64,000 nucleotides of DNA from Balneolaceae bacterium (GTDB lineage Bacteria; Bacteroidota; Rhodothermia; Balneolales; Balneolaceae): the NCBI GenBank assembly GCA_007693745.1, contig REDA01000045.1, positions 1 to 64,000 of the forward strand. Reading direction: 5' to 3'. Numbering within the stretch: the first letter of the stretch is position 1; the number at the start of each line of letters is the position of its first letter. Of the stretch, positions 7,865 through 16,757 are shown piece after piece. The position numbers and the translations under genes were made by a program. The notes under the pieces are model-generated. The model did no database searches, was not told where the DNA came from, and saw nothing but the letters and a program-made list of their open reading frames with translations.

Positions 7865-9619
7865 ATGAGAAACGTATTCCGAAGGGAAAAAGACAGGCTC
7901 AGGCAGCTTCTTGCTGAAGGATGTCTGATTACCGGTCGAATTTCAATTTTCCTGATCGTATTTTTACTGTTGGATGCAAAAGCCATTTTTGCCCAGCATC
8001 CGTTCCATGAGATCCGGAGCCGTCCTGTTCCGGATACCGGTGAAATTTGTACGCTTGACCCTACAGATCTGAATGCTTTTTTCTACATCGGGGCGGATCC
8101 GCGAATAGAAGCGGTGATGAAACAGCAGGCCTCTCTGTTTGAGGTCGGGTATTCAACAGATCTTGCGAATCCTTGCTCACCCGCAGGCTGGCCGCAGGAA
8201 GCGATTGAAGCGTTTGAATATGCTATGGCTATCTGGTCAGCTCATCTTCACTCAACAGTACCAATTCGGGTTCAGGCAATCTGGAGATCAATCGAAACAG
8301 AAGATGGAGTTACACTGGGGAGTGCCGGTCCGACCCGAATTGTTCAGATACCGGGTGTGGGTGTTCCGGGTACCTGGTACTCTGTTGCACAGCTCACAGC
8401 CATGACCGGTGAACCTGTACGGGAGCAGCTGAATGATGATCTCAGTTTTGATATTCGGGTAAATATTAACTGCTCCTTCGGGGAGTGGTATTTCGGAAGA
8501 GATGCCAGTCCATCGGAAGGGCTCATCGATTTCATTACCGTGGTTCTTCATGAGATGGGTCACGGCCTGGGTTTTATCGGCAGCCTTGCCGCCAAAGATG
8601 AGGATGAGAGTGCTTTCTGGGGTGCCGGAGAGCCCCCTGTTCCCTTTGTTTTTGATCGGTTTGTTAAAGATGGAAGCCATAATGATATGTTGAACTCATC
8701 GATTTATCCAAATCCGTCTGTGGCACTTTTCCAGGCACTGACAGGAAGGCGGGGCGGACTCTTTCTGGCCGGAGATGAGGTGCGCAGCACACTGGCCGGT
8801 GATGAAGAGGCGGGGGCCCGGCTATATACACCGCAGGAGTACAGGAGAGGCTCCTCCTATTCACATCTGGATCAGGAAACATTCAGCGGTTCGGGCAATG
8901 CCCTGATGCGTCCGCGAATCGATCGTGCCTTCGCAATACATACCCCGGGTCCTGTTTTTTGCGGACTGCTGCGCGATACAGGCTGGCCTCTTGGGGAGGG
9001 TTGCCTGATCTATCTTTCACCGTTTGCTTCTGTTAAAACGGACAGCGATTTTCTCGATTTTGGCGTTTTGCCGGCGGGGGGACAGCAGGATTTACGGTTG
9101 TTTCTTGAAAATGAGTTCTTTGCGGATGAGCTGCTTCGTATTGAAGCGGAAATGGATGGATCAGGGTTTGAATTGCTAACTGAATCTGAATTTACAGTTC
9201 CGCCGGGAGCCTCTGTTCAGATGGGTGTACGGTTTTCTCCGGATGAAGCGGGGATCCGGCAGTCCCGGCTGAGGTTAAAGCACAATGCAAAAAATATTCC
9301 TTCACCTCTGTGGATAGAGCTTTACGGTGAGGCTTTGAGAGAGCAGCAGGTGGTTCAGCTGGATCAAAGCTTTCCAAATCCGATTGTTTCATCCGGTTCG
9401 GTTCCAACCCTCTCCTATGCGATTGCGAAAGATTCGGATGTGAAGCTCGATCTTTACACAGCAGAGGGGAGACATGTCAGATCACTTGTGCATGAGCGTC
9501 AAACTGCAGGCAGATACCGCCTGGAACTGGATTTAAGCGGGCTCTCAAGCGGGGTTTACATCTACAGAATTGTTGTGAACAGCAGCATCGAATCCGGAAA
9601 ACTACTCTATTTCCGCTGA
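7865..9619 (+). CDS. Secreted zincin paralogue with ASPM/HYDIN-like domain and T9SS signal
   Basis: A 584-residue paralogue of the protein at 4525. I start it at the ATG at 7865 rather than the TTG at 7781. The 7865 start still leaves a basic N-terminus and a hydrophobic signal segment (ISIFLIVFLLLDAKAIFA, about 26-43). The zincin domain carries HEMGHGLGF at 229-237 and SHLDQ at about 333-337, the same spacing as in the first protein. Instead of Fn3 repeats it has one beta-sandwich at about 395-495 (FLDFGVLPAGGQQDL...VRFSPDEAG) of the HYDIN/choice-of-anchor D type. A type A sorting domain follows (SFPNPI...LYTAEGRHV...SSGVYIYRI). It is likely surface-exported. Substrate unknown. Confidence 0.87.
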   Translation: MRNVFRREKDRLRQLLAEGCLITGRISIFLIVFLLLDAKAIFAQHPFHEIRSRPVPDTGEICTLDPTDLNAFFYIGADPRIEAVMKQQASLFEVGYSTDLANPCSPAGWPQEAIEAFEYAMAIWSAHLHSTVPIRVQAIWRSIETEDGVTLGSAGPTRIVQIPGVGVPGTWYSVAQLTAMTGEPVREQLNDDLSFDIRVNINCSFGEWYFGRDASPSEGLIDFITVVLHEMGHGLGFIGSLAAKDEDESAFWGAGEPPVPFVFDRFVKDGSHNDMLNSSIYPNPSVALFQALTGRRGGLFLAGDEVRSTLAGDEEAGARLYTPQEYRRGSSYSHLDQETFSGSGNALMRPRIDRAFAIHTPGPVFCGLLRDTGWPLGEGCLIYLSPFASVKTDSDFLDFGVLPAGGQQDLRLFLENEFFADELLRIEAEMDGSGFELLTESEFTVPPGASVQMGVRFSPDEAGIRQSRLRLKHNAKNIPSPLWIELYGEALREQQVVQLDQSFPNPIVSSGSVPTLSYAIAKDSDVKLDLYTAEGRHVRSLVHERQTAGRYRLELDLSGLSSGVYIYRIVVNSSIESGKLLYFR

Positions 9620-10222
9620 TCAGATTCCGGAGAGATCCAGAATAAACTGCTCAAACTCCCTGGTGTCATATTTTGCCAGGCCTCTTTTTTCCAGAGCCAG
9701 CCGTCCGTCAGGTGAGATCACATATGTTGTGGGAATCACGCTGCTGTCGTAGGTGCCGGGAGCCCGCGATCTGAAGTGATAGATCGGAAGATTGAAGTTT
9801 CTTCGCTCCATGAACTGCTCCGCTTTTGTAAAATCTTCATCCACGGAAACAATCAGGAAACGGACGTTCTCCTTCTCCCCGATACGGTCGTAGAGAGCCT
9901 GAATGGAAGGCATTTCAGCGATGCAGGGGGGGCACCAGGTTGCCCAGATGTTCATGAAAACAACTTCACCCCTGTGTTCTCCCAGAGATCTGACAACGCC
10001 ATCTGGATCGGCAAAAAAGAAATCCGGACTCGCCGGCGGGAAATTGGCAGTCAATTCCGGAACTGTTGGTTTGATGAGTCCGGTAGCGAGCAGACCTCTC
10101 TGCATGGTGCCGATCACCTGGGTATGCCATCCCATCAGATAGAGAAACAGTGCCACACCGATGAGCAGCCCCCACTCGATCAGGGATCGTTTCAGGGAGC
10201 CTTTTTTCTTCTCGTTTGTCAT
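9620..10222 (-). CDS. Membrane-anchored TlpA/ResA-like thioredoxin
   Basis: A 200-residue protein with one N-terminal transmembrane anchor (about 13-30) followed by a thioredoxin fold. The active site WATWCPPC sits at about 92-99, and the family Pro lies in SSVIPTTYVISPDG. It probably faces the periplasm and reduces or exchanges disulfides, for example in cytochrome c maturation or oxidative defence; the actual client is not shown by context. Its stop codon abuts the convergent protease stop. It lies 23 bp downstream of mrp on the same strand and may be co-transcribed with it. Confidence 0.9.
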   Translation of the reverse strand: MTNEKKKGSLKRSLIEWGLLIGVALFLYLMGWHTQVIGTMQRGLLATGLIKPTVPELTANFPPASPDFFFADPDGVVRSLGEHRGEVVFMNIWATWCPPCIAEMPSIQALYDRIGEKENVRFLIVSVDEDFTKAEQFMERRNFNLPIYHFRSRAPGTYDSSVIPTTYVISPDGRLALEKRGLAKYDTREFEQFILDLSGI

Positions 10223-10245
10223 GTTGCTAAATAAGCTGCATCAGA

Positions 10246-11379
10246 TCAGGGCCTGATTTTGATATCAATCTTTTTGGTTGGCTGCATTTCTGCATTACGC
10301 AAAGCGAGAGCCTGATGTATCCGGTTTGCGATCTCTTTCAGCCTGATTGCTGAGGGTGAAGAAGGATCTGCAGCAACGACAGGAGTACCCGAGTCACTGG
10401 TCTCACGGATCTGTTCCCGGAGAGGAACTTCACCCAGAAAAGGCACTTCGAGCCGTTCTGCCAGCTGTCTTGCACCGTGTTTGCCAAAGATATAATATTT
10501 TTTCTCAGGCTGATCGTCAGGCACAAAATAGGCCATGTTCTCTATCACCCCGAGCACAGGTACATTCACTTTCTGAAACATGGCCACTCCCTTTCTGACA
10601 TCGTCGAGAGCCACAGCCTGTGGTGTGGAGACAATCACGGCGCCGGTGAGCGGTACAGTCTGCACAATCGTAAGCTGAATATCCCCGGTGCCGGGAGGAA
10701 GATCCAGGATCAGGTAGTCGAGTTCTCCCCATGCAACTTCCTGCATAAACTGTTTTACAGCACTGGTAACCATGGGGCCGCGCCAGATCATCGCCTGATC
10801 CGGATCCACAAGAAAGCCCATGGAGACCAGATGAACACCGTGTTTCTCAATAGGAACCAGTTTCTTCTGAGTCGTTACATTGGGCCGTTCTGTTACGCCA
10901 AACATCGTGGGTACACTTGGCCCGTAAATATCTGTATCAAGCAGCCCAACCCTGGAACCGGTCTGCGCAAGAGCTACGGCCAGGTTAGCCGCCACGGTAG
11001 ATTTACCAACGCCGCCCTTTCCGGAAGCGACAGCAATCACATTCTTTACACCTGCCAAAACCGGCTCCGGCTGCGGTTGTTGAGGCGGCTTTTGTGCTGA
11101 ATCCTCTCCTTCCAGCTCACGCTGCCTGGAGATGTTGATGCCCACTGTGATATCGAGTACGGCATCGGGATCCACATACTTCTGTATAGCCGCTGTACAG
11201 TCACTTTTCAGTTTAGAGGCAAGCGAATCATCCTTTTTTGGGAGTTCCAGGGTAAAGGAGACAAATTTATCCTGAGTGATCAGATCCTGTATAAGATCGA
11301 GTGTAATCAGGTCTTTTTTGTACCCGGGATGTATTACATAGCCGAGTGCACTGCGAATCTGTTCTTTGTGAATAGACAT
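10246..11379 (-). CDS. mrp: Mrp/ApbC family iron-sulfur carrier ATPase
   Basis: A 377-residue protein with an N-terminal MIP18/DUF59 domain (about 1-90) and a deviant Walker A P-loop ATPase, ASGKGGVGKSTVAANLAVAL near 117-136, then DTDIYGPS and LDLPPGTGD. The proteobacterial CPxC cluster-binding motif after the ENM sequence is absent. Here ENMAYFV is followed by PDDQPEKKYYIFGKHG, which I recall as the usual Bacteroidota form. Members help load Fe-S clusters onto apoproteins in the cytoplasm. How this type holds a cluster without the motif cannot be read from sequence. It precedes the thioredoxin gene on the same strand. Confidence 0.93.
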   Translation of the reverse strand: MSIHKEQIRSALGYVIHPGYKKDLITLDLIQDLITQDKFVSFTLELPKKDDSLASKLKSDCTAAIQKYVDPDAVLDITVGINISRQRELEGEDSAQKPPQQPQPEPVLAGVKNVIAVASGKGGVGKSTVAANLAVALAQTGSRVGLLDTDIYGPSVPTMFGVTERPNVTTQKKLVPIEKHGVHLVSMGFLVDPDQAMIWRGPMVTSAVKQFMQEVAWGELDYLILDLPPGTGDIQLTIVQTVPLTGAVIVSTPQAVALDDVRKGVAMFQKVNVPVLGVIENMAYFVPDDQPEKKYYIFGKHGARQLAERLEVPFLGEVPLREQIRETSDSGTPVVAADPSSPSAIRLKEIANRIHQALALRNAEMQPTKKIDIKIRP

Positions 11380-11845
11380 AAATCAAAAGATAAAAGAGTA
11401 AAATTAGCGCTGTGTGAAGATAGTCAGATTTCAAGGCAATTTAAACGATTATATAAACGTCCGGGAACGGCTTTACATTTCATGAGGGCTTTGAAAAACT
11501 GTTCTTTTGCCAACTATCTTCGCTGTCGCAACGTTAACATCCTCACAGTTGGTAAACAGGCAGCGGTTTTAAAGTTGCTTCCGCCTTGATCTTGAACAAG
11601 ACTCCTGGTTTTTCAAAGCCCCTTCCATAAAAGAGGAACAATGTCTGAAGCAGTAGGTTATCAGAATGTGAAAGAGATCGGTTTATACTTTCAGCGAAGG
11701 ATGTAGTATATTTCGTGACTGTTTGAAAACCGGAAAAAGAGACTGCCTCTGGGAAAATCGAATACCTGCTTACCGACGGAACTCATTGGCTGAACCGGGG
11801 ACTGCAGCTGAAACCGAAAAAGATGAATTAAAAAATTGAAGTAAG
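11380..11845. other. 466-bp divergent spacer with repeat and long gcvT leader
   Basis: It contains a full interspersed repeat copy (11486-11622) and then 220 bp of leader before gcvT. I looked for the two-aptamer glycine riboswitch pattern in the leader and did not find it. A GC-richer block at 11735-11820 could fold, but no known class is recognised. Confidence 0.5.
11486..11622 (-). repeat. Full-length copy of 140-bp interspersed repeat
   Basis: It begins GGGCTTTGAAAAACTG and ends GGTTTTTCAAAGCCCC, giving nearly perfect terminal inverted repeats. Inside are the TTCTTTTGCCAACTATCTTC block, CACAGTTGGTAAACAGGC and TTTTAAAGTTGC, in the same order as the other copies but opposite in orientation to 7543 and 58034. 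It lies between the divergent mrp and gcvT genes. Confidence 0.9.
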
Positions 11846-12946
11846 ATGCTGAAAAGAACACCTTTTTACGATAAGCAGACAAAAGCCGGAGCAAAAATGA
11901 TCGATTTTGGCGGGTTTGAGATGCCAGTTCAGTTCAGCGGAATTAAACAGGAGCATACTGCCGTACGTGAAAAAGCCGGCCTGTTTGACGTTTCGCATAT
12001 GGGTGAATTTTTCCTGAAAGGAGAGGGGGCGCTGGATCTGATCCAAAAAGTAACCATTAACGACGCGTCGAAACTCGTGACAGGGAAGGCGCAGTACACA
12101 GCGATGTGCTACGAGGATGGCGGTATTGTGGACGACCTTCTGGTTTACATGCTTGGGAAAAATGAGTATATGCTGGTTGTCAACGCCTCCAACATCGAAA
12201 AGGATTTCGACTGGATTTCAAAGCATCATCAGCACGATGCCGAACTTGTAAACCGGTCTGACAAGACGGCACTTCTTGCACTGCAGGGTCCGGCATCGGC
12301 CGCCATTCTGCAGAAACTGACGGAAGTGGATGTAGAAGGCATAGGGTTTTATACATTTACGACCGGGAGTGTTGCGGGTGAGGCGGGTGTAATTATTTCT
12401 GCCACGGGATATACCGGGGAAAAAGGGTTTGAACTCTATTTTGATACAGAACAAACCGATGCCGAACGGATCTGGGATGCACTGACCGATGCAGGAGGTG
12501 AGGAGCTGCTGCCTGCCGGACTCGGTGCGCGCGATACTCTGCGCCTTGAGATGGGTTATGCCCTCTATGGAAATGATATCACCAAAGATACCACACCACT
12601 TGAAGCCGGGATGGGATGGCTTACAAAACCGGAAAAAGGAGATTTTATCGGCAGGGAGAGGCTTATTGAGCAGAAGGAGAAGGGAGTGGACCGCAAACTG
12701 ATGGGTTTTGAAGTATCTGAACCGAGAAATATTCCCCGATCCGGATACACTATTGAAAACAGCGAAGGGGAACAGATCGGATTTGTGACCAGCGGCACGC
12801 ACTCTGTCAGCTTGAACAAAGCCATCGGAATGGGTTATATTTCCATCGATAAGGCAGTTGAAAATGAAGAGATATTCATCAATATCCGAAATAAGAGTGC
12901 AAAGGCGACGGTAAAAAAACCACCGTTCCTGAAAAAAAAGAACTGA
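11846..12946 (+). CDS. gcvT: Aminomethyltransferase, glycine cleavage T-protein
   Basis: A 366-residue T-protein of the glycine cleavage system. It transfers the methylene group from the lipoyl-bound aminomethyl intermediate to tetrahydrofolate, releasing ammonia. Characteristic segments are DFGGFEMPVQFSG, GLFDVSHMGE, the catalytic-Asp region MCYEDGGIVDDLLVY near 93-107, GYTGEKGFELY, GARDTLRLEMGYALYGNDI and a C-terminal barrel with GFVTSGTHS. Length is normal. The gcvH and gcvP genes are not in the window. It is followed after 11 bp by comB and probably shares its transcript. Confidence 0.96.
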   Translation: MLKRTPFYDKQTKAGAKMIDFGGFEMPVQFSGIKQEHTAVREKAGLFDVSHMGEFFLKGEGALDLIQKVTINDASKLVTGKAQYTAMCYEDGGIVDDLLVYMLGKNEYMLVVNASNIEKDFDWISKHHQHDAELVNRSDKTALLALQGPASAAILQKLTEVDVEGIGFYTFTTGSVAGEAGVIISATGYTGEKGFELYFDTEQTDAERIWDALTDAGGEELLPAGLGARDTLRLEMGYALYGNDITKDTTPLEAGMGWLTKPEKGDFIGRERLIEQKEKGVDRKLMGFEVSEPRNIPRSGYTIENSEGEQIGFVTSGTHSVSLNKAIGMGYISIDKAVENEEIFINIRNKSAKATVKKPPFLKKKN

Positions 12947-12957
12947 TAAACAAACAG

Positions 12958-13695
12958 ATGACAGACCAAAAAACGATTGATGTTTTTTTCTCCATAAACT
13001 CATTTATGGAGGAAGAGTTGCGTAATAAAACCGTTGTGGTTATTGATGTGCTTAGGGCCAGTTCAACGATTGTTACGGCGCTTTTGAATGGTGCAAGTGC
13101 TGTAATCCCGGTGGCAGACATGGGAGAAGCCAGCAAGATTGCCCAGAATGTAGATTCAGATTACTATTTACTTTGTGGTGAAAAAGACGGGATAAAAATT
13201 GAGGGATACGATCTCGGAAATTCGCCGCTAGAGTATACCCCCGAAGTGGTGAAGGGAAAAAAACTCATCTTCAACACCACAAACGGGACGAAGGCGATTA
13301 AAAAAACATTTAACTCCTCACAGATCTGTATCGGCTCTTTTCTGAACGTATCTGCTGTGGCTGAGATGCTGAAAAAGCAGCCGAATGAGATTGTGCTGGT
13401 CTGTGCCGGCTGGAAAGGAAGGCTCGCATTTGAAGATATGCTCTGCGCCGGAAATATTCTCTACAACCTTTTGGGGGAAGAACTGAATGAAACCGCAAGG
13501 GACGGAGTGCGTATTGCCCACAGTCTCTACAAAACCTACGGTTCCCGGCTATCCGAGGTAATTCATCAGTCAAATCATGCAGAGAGACTGAAGGAGCAGG
13601 CGGGTCCGGAAGATATTGACTACTGCAGTCAAACGGATATCACAGACATCGTACCTTGTTTACATGAGGGAATGATCACCCTGGCCAATGGCTAA
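12958..13695 (+). CDS. comB: 2-phosphosulfolactate phosphatase (ComB family)
   Basis: A 245-residue ComB-family enzyme with the conserved blocks VVVIDVLRASSTIVTAL near 21-37, CGEKDGIKIEGYDLGNSPLEY near 77-97 and NTTNGTKAI near 110-118. The family removes phosphate from 2-phosphosulfolactate to give sulfolactate, a step known from coenzyme M synthesis in methanogens. In a bacterium of this type, coenzyme M is unlikely; sulfolactate or cysteate for sulfonolipids is a speculative alternative. No other sulfonate gene is nearby. The 3' end overlaps the ftsK start by 8 nt, so translation may be coupled. Confidence 0.88.
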   Translation: MTDQKTIDVFFSINSFMEEELRNKTVVVIDVLRASSTIVTALLNGASAVIPVADMGEASKIAQNVDSDYYLLCGEKDGIKIEGYDLGNSPLEYTPEVVKGKKLIFNTTNGTKAIKKTFNSSQICIGSFLNVSAVAEMLKKQPNEIVLVCAGWKGRLAFEDMLCAGNILYNLLGEELNETARDGVRIAHSLYKTYGSRLSEVIHQSNHAERLKEQAGPEDIDYCSQTDITDIVPCLHEGMITLANG

Positions 13696-16138
13696 ACGAA
13701 ATAAAAATTATGGTTTCAGTGCCGTCAGCTTCTCCAGAAAAATGGAGATTGCAGGTATACTCACCATTGCAATTTCGTTTCTGATCCTTCTCAGCATCGC
13801 ATCCTATCATCCGGGCGACTATGCCATTGCACGGTCACTGTCGTACGATTCGCTGTTTCGGCTCGATTCGGGTTCCACCCTCTCAGTGCAGAACTGGCTG
13901 GGTCCTGCAGGAGCCTATATCTCCTATTTTCTGGTTCATACACTTTTTGGGTATATCAGTATCGTGCTTCCTGTCATTCTCTTTTTTATGGGGTGGTATA
14001 TCTTCCGGCAAAAAGATTTAACAGAGCTGATCTGGCCTGTGGCCTACGGAGTGTGGATGCTGCTGCTGGTCTCCTCAATAATGGGCTGGTTTCATAATCA
14101 CCTGGAAGCAGAGCTTCTGGTCTGGAGTGGTGGTTCGGGTGTTGCGGTTGCGGGAATTTTGTACAACATCACCCATATGGGGTCCATCATTATGATGATG
14201 GTGCTGCTTTTCGTGTCGATGCTGCTTCCGCTGGATCGAGATCTCCAAAAAACAGTAGATTGGATTAAAGCCCGTGTGGCTGAGTGGAGCGATCGGTCGG
14301 ATGAGGAGAGTATCGATCACTCTTCCGCTGTAACAGCCCGGCAGAGAGCCGATCAGCTCGGGAAGGAGCGGGCGGAACAGCAAAGGGAAAAAGCCCGGGA
14401 AACAGCAGAGCCGATCGAGGAGATTCTGGAGCGCTCGGAGGAGGAAGAGAAGCGGCGCGAAAGGCTCAGGCAAAAAGAGAGTGAAGAGCTTGAAAAGGCC
14501 CTTCCGAGAGCGATTATTGAACGCCCGTCACCGCTGGAGGCAGGCACGGGGGACTCTGAAGATGATGATGTGGAAATATCAGTATATGTAGGCAAGGGGG
14601 AAGAAGAGGCGGGCGCAAAGGAGCTGGACAGGCAAAATAAGCAAAAGGCAAAAGAGGTGCCTGTCATCAAGTATAAATTTCCCGGAATTGACCTGCTGGA
14701 CTCGGCCCCAAACGAGGGGAACGAAGTGGATATTGAGGAGATCAAGGCGAACAAAAAGATTATCCTTGAAAAGCTGAGACGCCATAAAATTGAAATTCTC
14801 ACCATCAATGCCATTGTAGGGCCCACAGTAACACTCTACGAGCTCGAACCTGCACCGGATGTGAAGATCAGCAAAATCGAGAGCTATTCCAACGACCTGA
14901 AAATGGCCACGGCGGCACACGGTCTTCGCATCATCGCACCGATTCCGGGAAGATCTGCCGTGGGAATAGAGGTTCCCAACAAAACGCGGGAAACGGTGTT
15001 TATCAAATCGGTCATCAATACCCGGAAATTTGTAGAAACAGGGTTCGAACTCCCCGTCGCACTTGGGAAAACGATCGAAAATGAGGTGTTCATGATCGAT
15101 CTGGCAAAGATGCCGCACCTTCTGATTGCCGGCGCTACCGGTTCCGGAAAATCGGTGGGAATCAATACGGTGATTACCTGCCTGCTCTACAAGTGTCACC
15201 CGGATGAACTGAAATTTGTTCTGATCGATCCCAAAAAGATAGAACTCTCTCTCTACAGGAATATTCAGAATCATTTTCTGGCCGTTCTGCCGGGCTCTGA
15301 GGAGCCGATAGTAACCGATACGACGGCGGCTCTTGAGACTCTTCAGAGCGTGACGAAGGAGATGGATCAGCGGTACGATCTGCTGAAAATGGCGATGGTG
15401 AGGGATCTGAAATCGTATAATCAAAAATTTGACAGTGGCGAGCTGGATGAGGAACTGGGACACAGGCACCTGCCCTATATTGTTGTGGTGATTGATGAGC
15501 TGGCCGATCTGATGATTACGGCAGGAAAGCAGATAGAAGAGCCGATTGCCCGGCTGGCTCAGCTTGCCCGCGCAATCGGGATTCATCTGGTGGTTGCTAC
15601 CCAAAGGCCGTCGGTAAATGTGATTACCGGAACAATCAAAGCCAATTTCCCTTCCCGGATCGCCTATCAGGTAGCATCCAAGGTCGATTCCAGGACGATA
15701 CTCGATGTGGGCGGAGCGGATCAGCTTGTGGGCAGCGGGGATATGCTCTTCTCCGGCGGAGCGGGGATGACACGTATTCAGAACGCCTATGTCTCCACGG
15801 ATGAAGTAGAGCGGATCACCGCCTTTATCGGGAGTCAGCAGGGTTACAGGAAACCTTTTCTTCTTCCGGTGATAGAAACAGAAGAAGGTGCTTCCGGTAC
15901 ACTTGAAGATATTGACGAGCTGTTCAAGGAAGCAGCGAAGGTTGTGGTTCTGCATCAGCAGGGTTCAGTATCCCTGCTTCAGAGAAAACTGAAAATCGGA
16001 TACAACCGTGCAGGAAGAATTATTGACCAGCTCTACAATGCAGATGTTGTTGGGCCGTTTCAGGGGAGTACCGCACGGGATGTGAAAATCGCTGACGAAG
16101 AGGAATTAGATGAAATATTCAGAGAACTTGGAATTTAA
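13688..16138 (+). CDS. ftsK: DNA translocase FtsK/SpoIIIE
   Basis: An 816-residue septal DNA pump. The N-terminus has about four transmembrane segments (residues 17-185), followed by a charged Glu/Arg-rich linker (about 200-330). The RecA-type motor carries Walker A GATGSGKSVGIN near 480 and Walker B VVVIDELADLM near 599. The C-terminal gamma winged helix (about 741-810, including GSVSLLQRKLKIGYNRAGRI) would read the orienting polar sequences. It moves chromosome ends through the division septum and activates XerCD at dif. It sits between comB and lolA with overlapping ends on both sides. Confidence 0.97.
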   Translation: MAKRNKNYGFSAVSFSRKMEIAGILTIAISFLILLSIASYHPGDYAIARSLSYDSLFRLDSGSTLSVQNWLGPAGAYISYFLVHTLFGYISIVLPVILFFMGWYIFRQKDLTELIWPVAYGVWMLLLVSSIMGWFHNHLEAELLVWSGGSGVAVAGILYNITHMGSIIMMMVLLFVSMLLPLDRDLQKTVDWIKARVAEWSDRSDEESIDHSSAVTARQRADQLGKERAEQQREKARETAEPIEEILERSEEEEKRRERLRQKESEELEKALPRAIIERPSPLEAGTGDSEDDDVEISVYVGKGEEEAGAKELDRQNKQKAKEVPVIKYKFPGIDLLDSAPNEGNEVDIEEIKANKKIILEKLRRHKIEILTINAIVGPTVTLYELEPAPDVKISKIESYSNDLKMATAAHGLRIIAPIPGRSAVGIEVPNKTRETVFIKSVINTRKFVETGFELPVALGKTIENEVFMIDLAKMPHLLIAGATGSGKSVGINTVITCLLYKCHPDELKFVLIDPKKIELSLYRNIQNHFLAVLPGSEEPIVTDTTAALETLQSVTKEMDQRYDLLKMAMVRDLKSYNQKFDSGELDEELGHRHLPYIVVVIDELADLMITAGKQIEEPIARLAQLARAIGIHLVVATQRPSVNVITGTIKANFPSRIAYQVASKVDSRTILDVGGADQLVGSGDMLFSGGAGMTRIQNAYVSTDEVERITAFIGSQQGYRKPFLLPVIETEEGASGTLEDIDELFKEAAKVVVLHQQGSVSLLQRKLKIGYNRAGRIIDQLYNADVVGPFQGSTARDVKIADEEELDEIFRELGI

Positions 16139-16757
16139 AACAGCTTCTGCAGCGCTGCTGCTCTCTCTCTTTCTGTTCCCCTCTGTGCTGATTAGCCAGT
16201 CAGCCCCGCAATTTGAGGCTCTTAAGGAGCGTTTTGACCGGCAACAGGTATTTGCAGCTGAGTTTATTCATGAATTCAACGATGCGTTCACCGGTGAAAA
16301 CCAGATTACAGAGGGAGAAATTCATGTAGGAAAGACACGCTACCGAATGGTAAGCGGAGAAAACAGGATGCTTGTGGATGGTGAGTTATCCATGGTTTAT
16401 GACTCCTCACGAAACAGGGTTATTTATAGTGACTACGTTGAAGAGGATGATGATTTTGCCCCATCACGTATGCTTCAGGGTGTGGATGACCACTTCTCGG
16501 TATCCGAGCGCTCTGTGGATAACGGGGAGCTGCTGATTACACTCACATCCAATGATCCTTTTTCACTCTTTGAGCAGGTTTACATTACTCTCGACCGGTA
16601 TGGCATTCCATTGAAGATTGAAGCTGTAGACCAGGTGGAAAACCGCCTGACCACGCGGTTTTCTTCCGGCCGGTTCGTGAGGGAGGATGAACAACTTTTC
16701 GTTTTCAGCTATCCGGAAGATGCGGAAAGAATCGACTTACGGGATGAAAACCCATGA
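16110..16757 (+). CDS. lolA: LolA-like outer-membrane lipoprotein carrier
   Basis: A 215-residue periplasmic protein with a signal peptide (ALLLSLFLFPSVLISQ, about 12-30) and a LolA/LolB fold: FAAEFIHEF, GEIHVGKTRYRM, YDSSRNRVIYSDY and LTSNDPFSLFEQVYITLD. It carries lipoproteins from the inner-membrane Lol exporter to the outer membrane, which fits a genome with this many lipoproteins. The start overlaps ftsK by 29 nt; the ftsK-lolA order is common in Bacteroidota as I recall. The next gene starts within the stop codon (ATGA). Confidence 0.88.
   Translation: MKYSENLEFKTASAALLLSLFLFPSVLISQSAPQFEALKERFDRQQVFAAEFIHEFNDAFTGENQITEGEIHVGKTRYRMVSGENRMLVDGELSMVYDSSRNRVIYSDYVEEDDDFAPSRMLQGVDDHFSVSERSVDNGELLITLTSNDPFSLFEQVYITLDRYGIPLKIEAVDQVENRLTTRFSSGRFVREDEQLFVFSYPEDAERIDLRDENP

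Noticed and set aside
11623-11845. Glycine riboswitch before gcvT
   Set aside because: A riboswitch was expected from the gene's role, but neither the paired aptamer consensus nor its conserved GGA/GAG blocks could be found.
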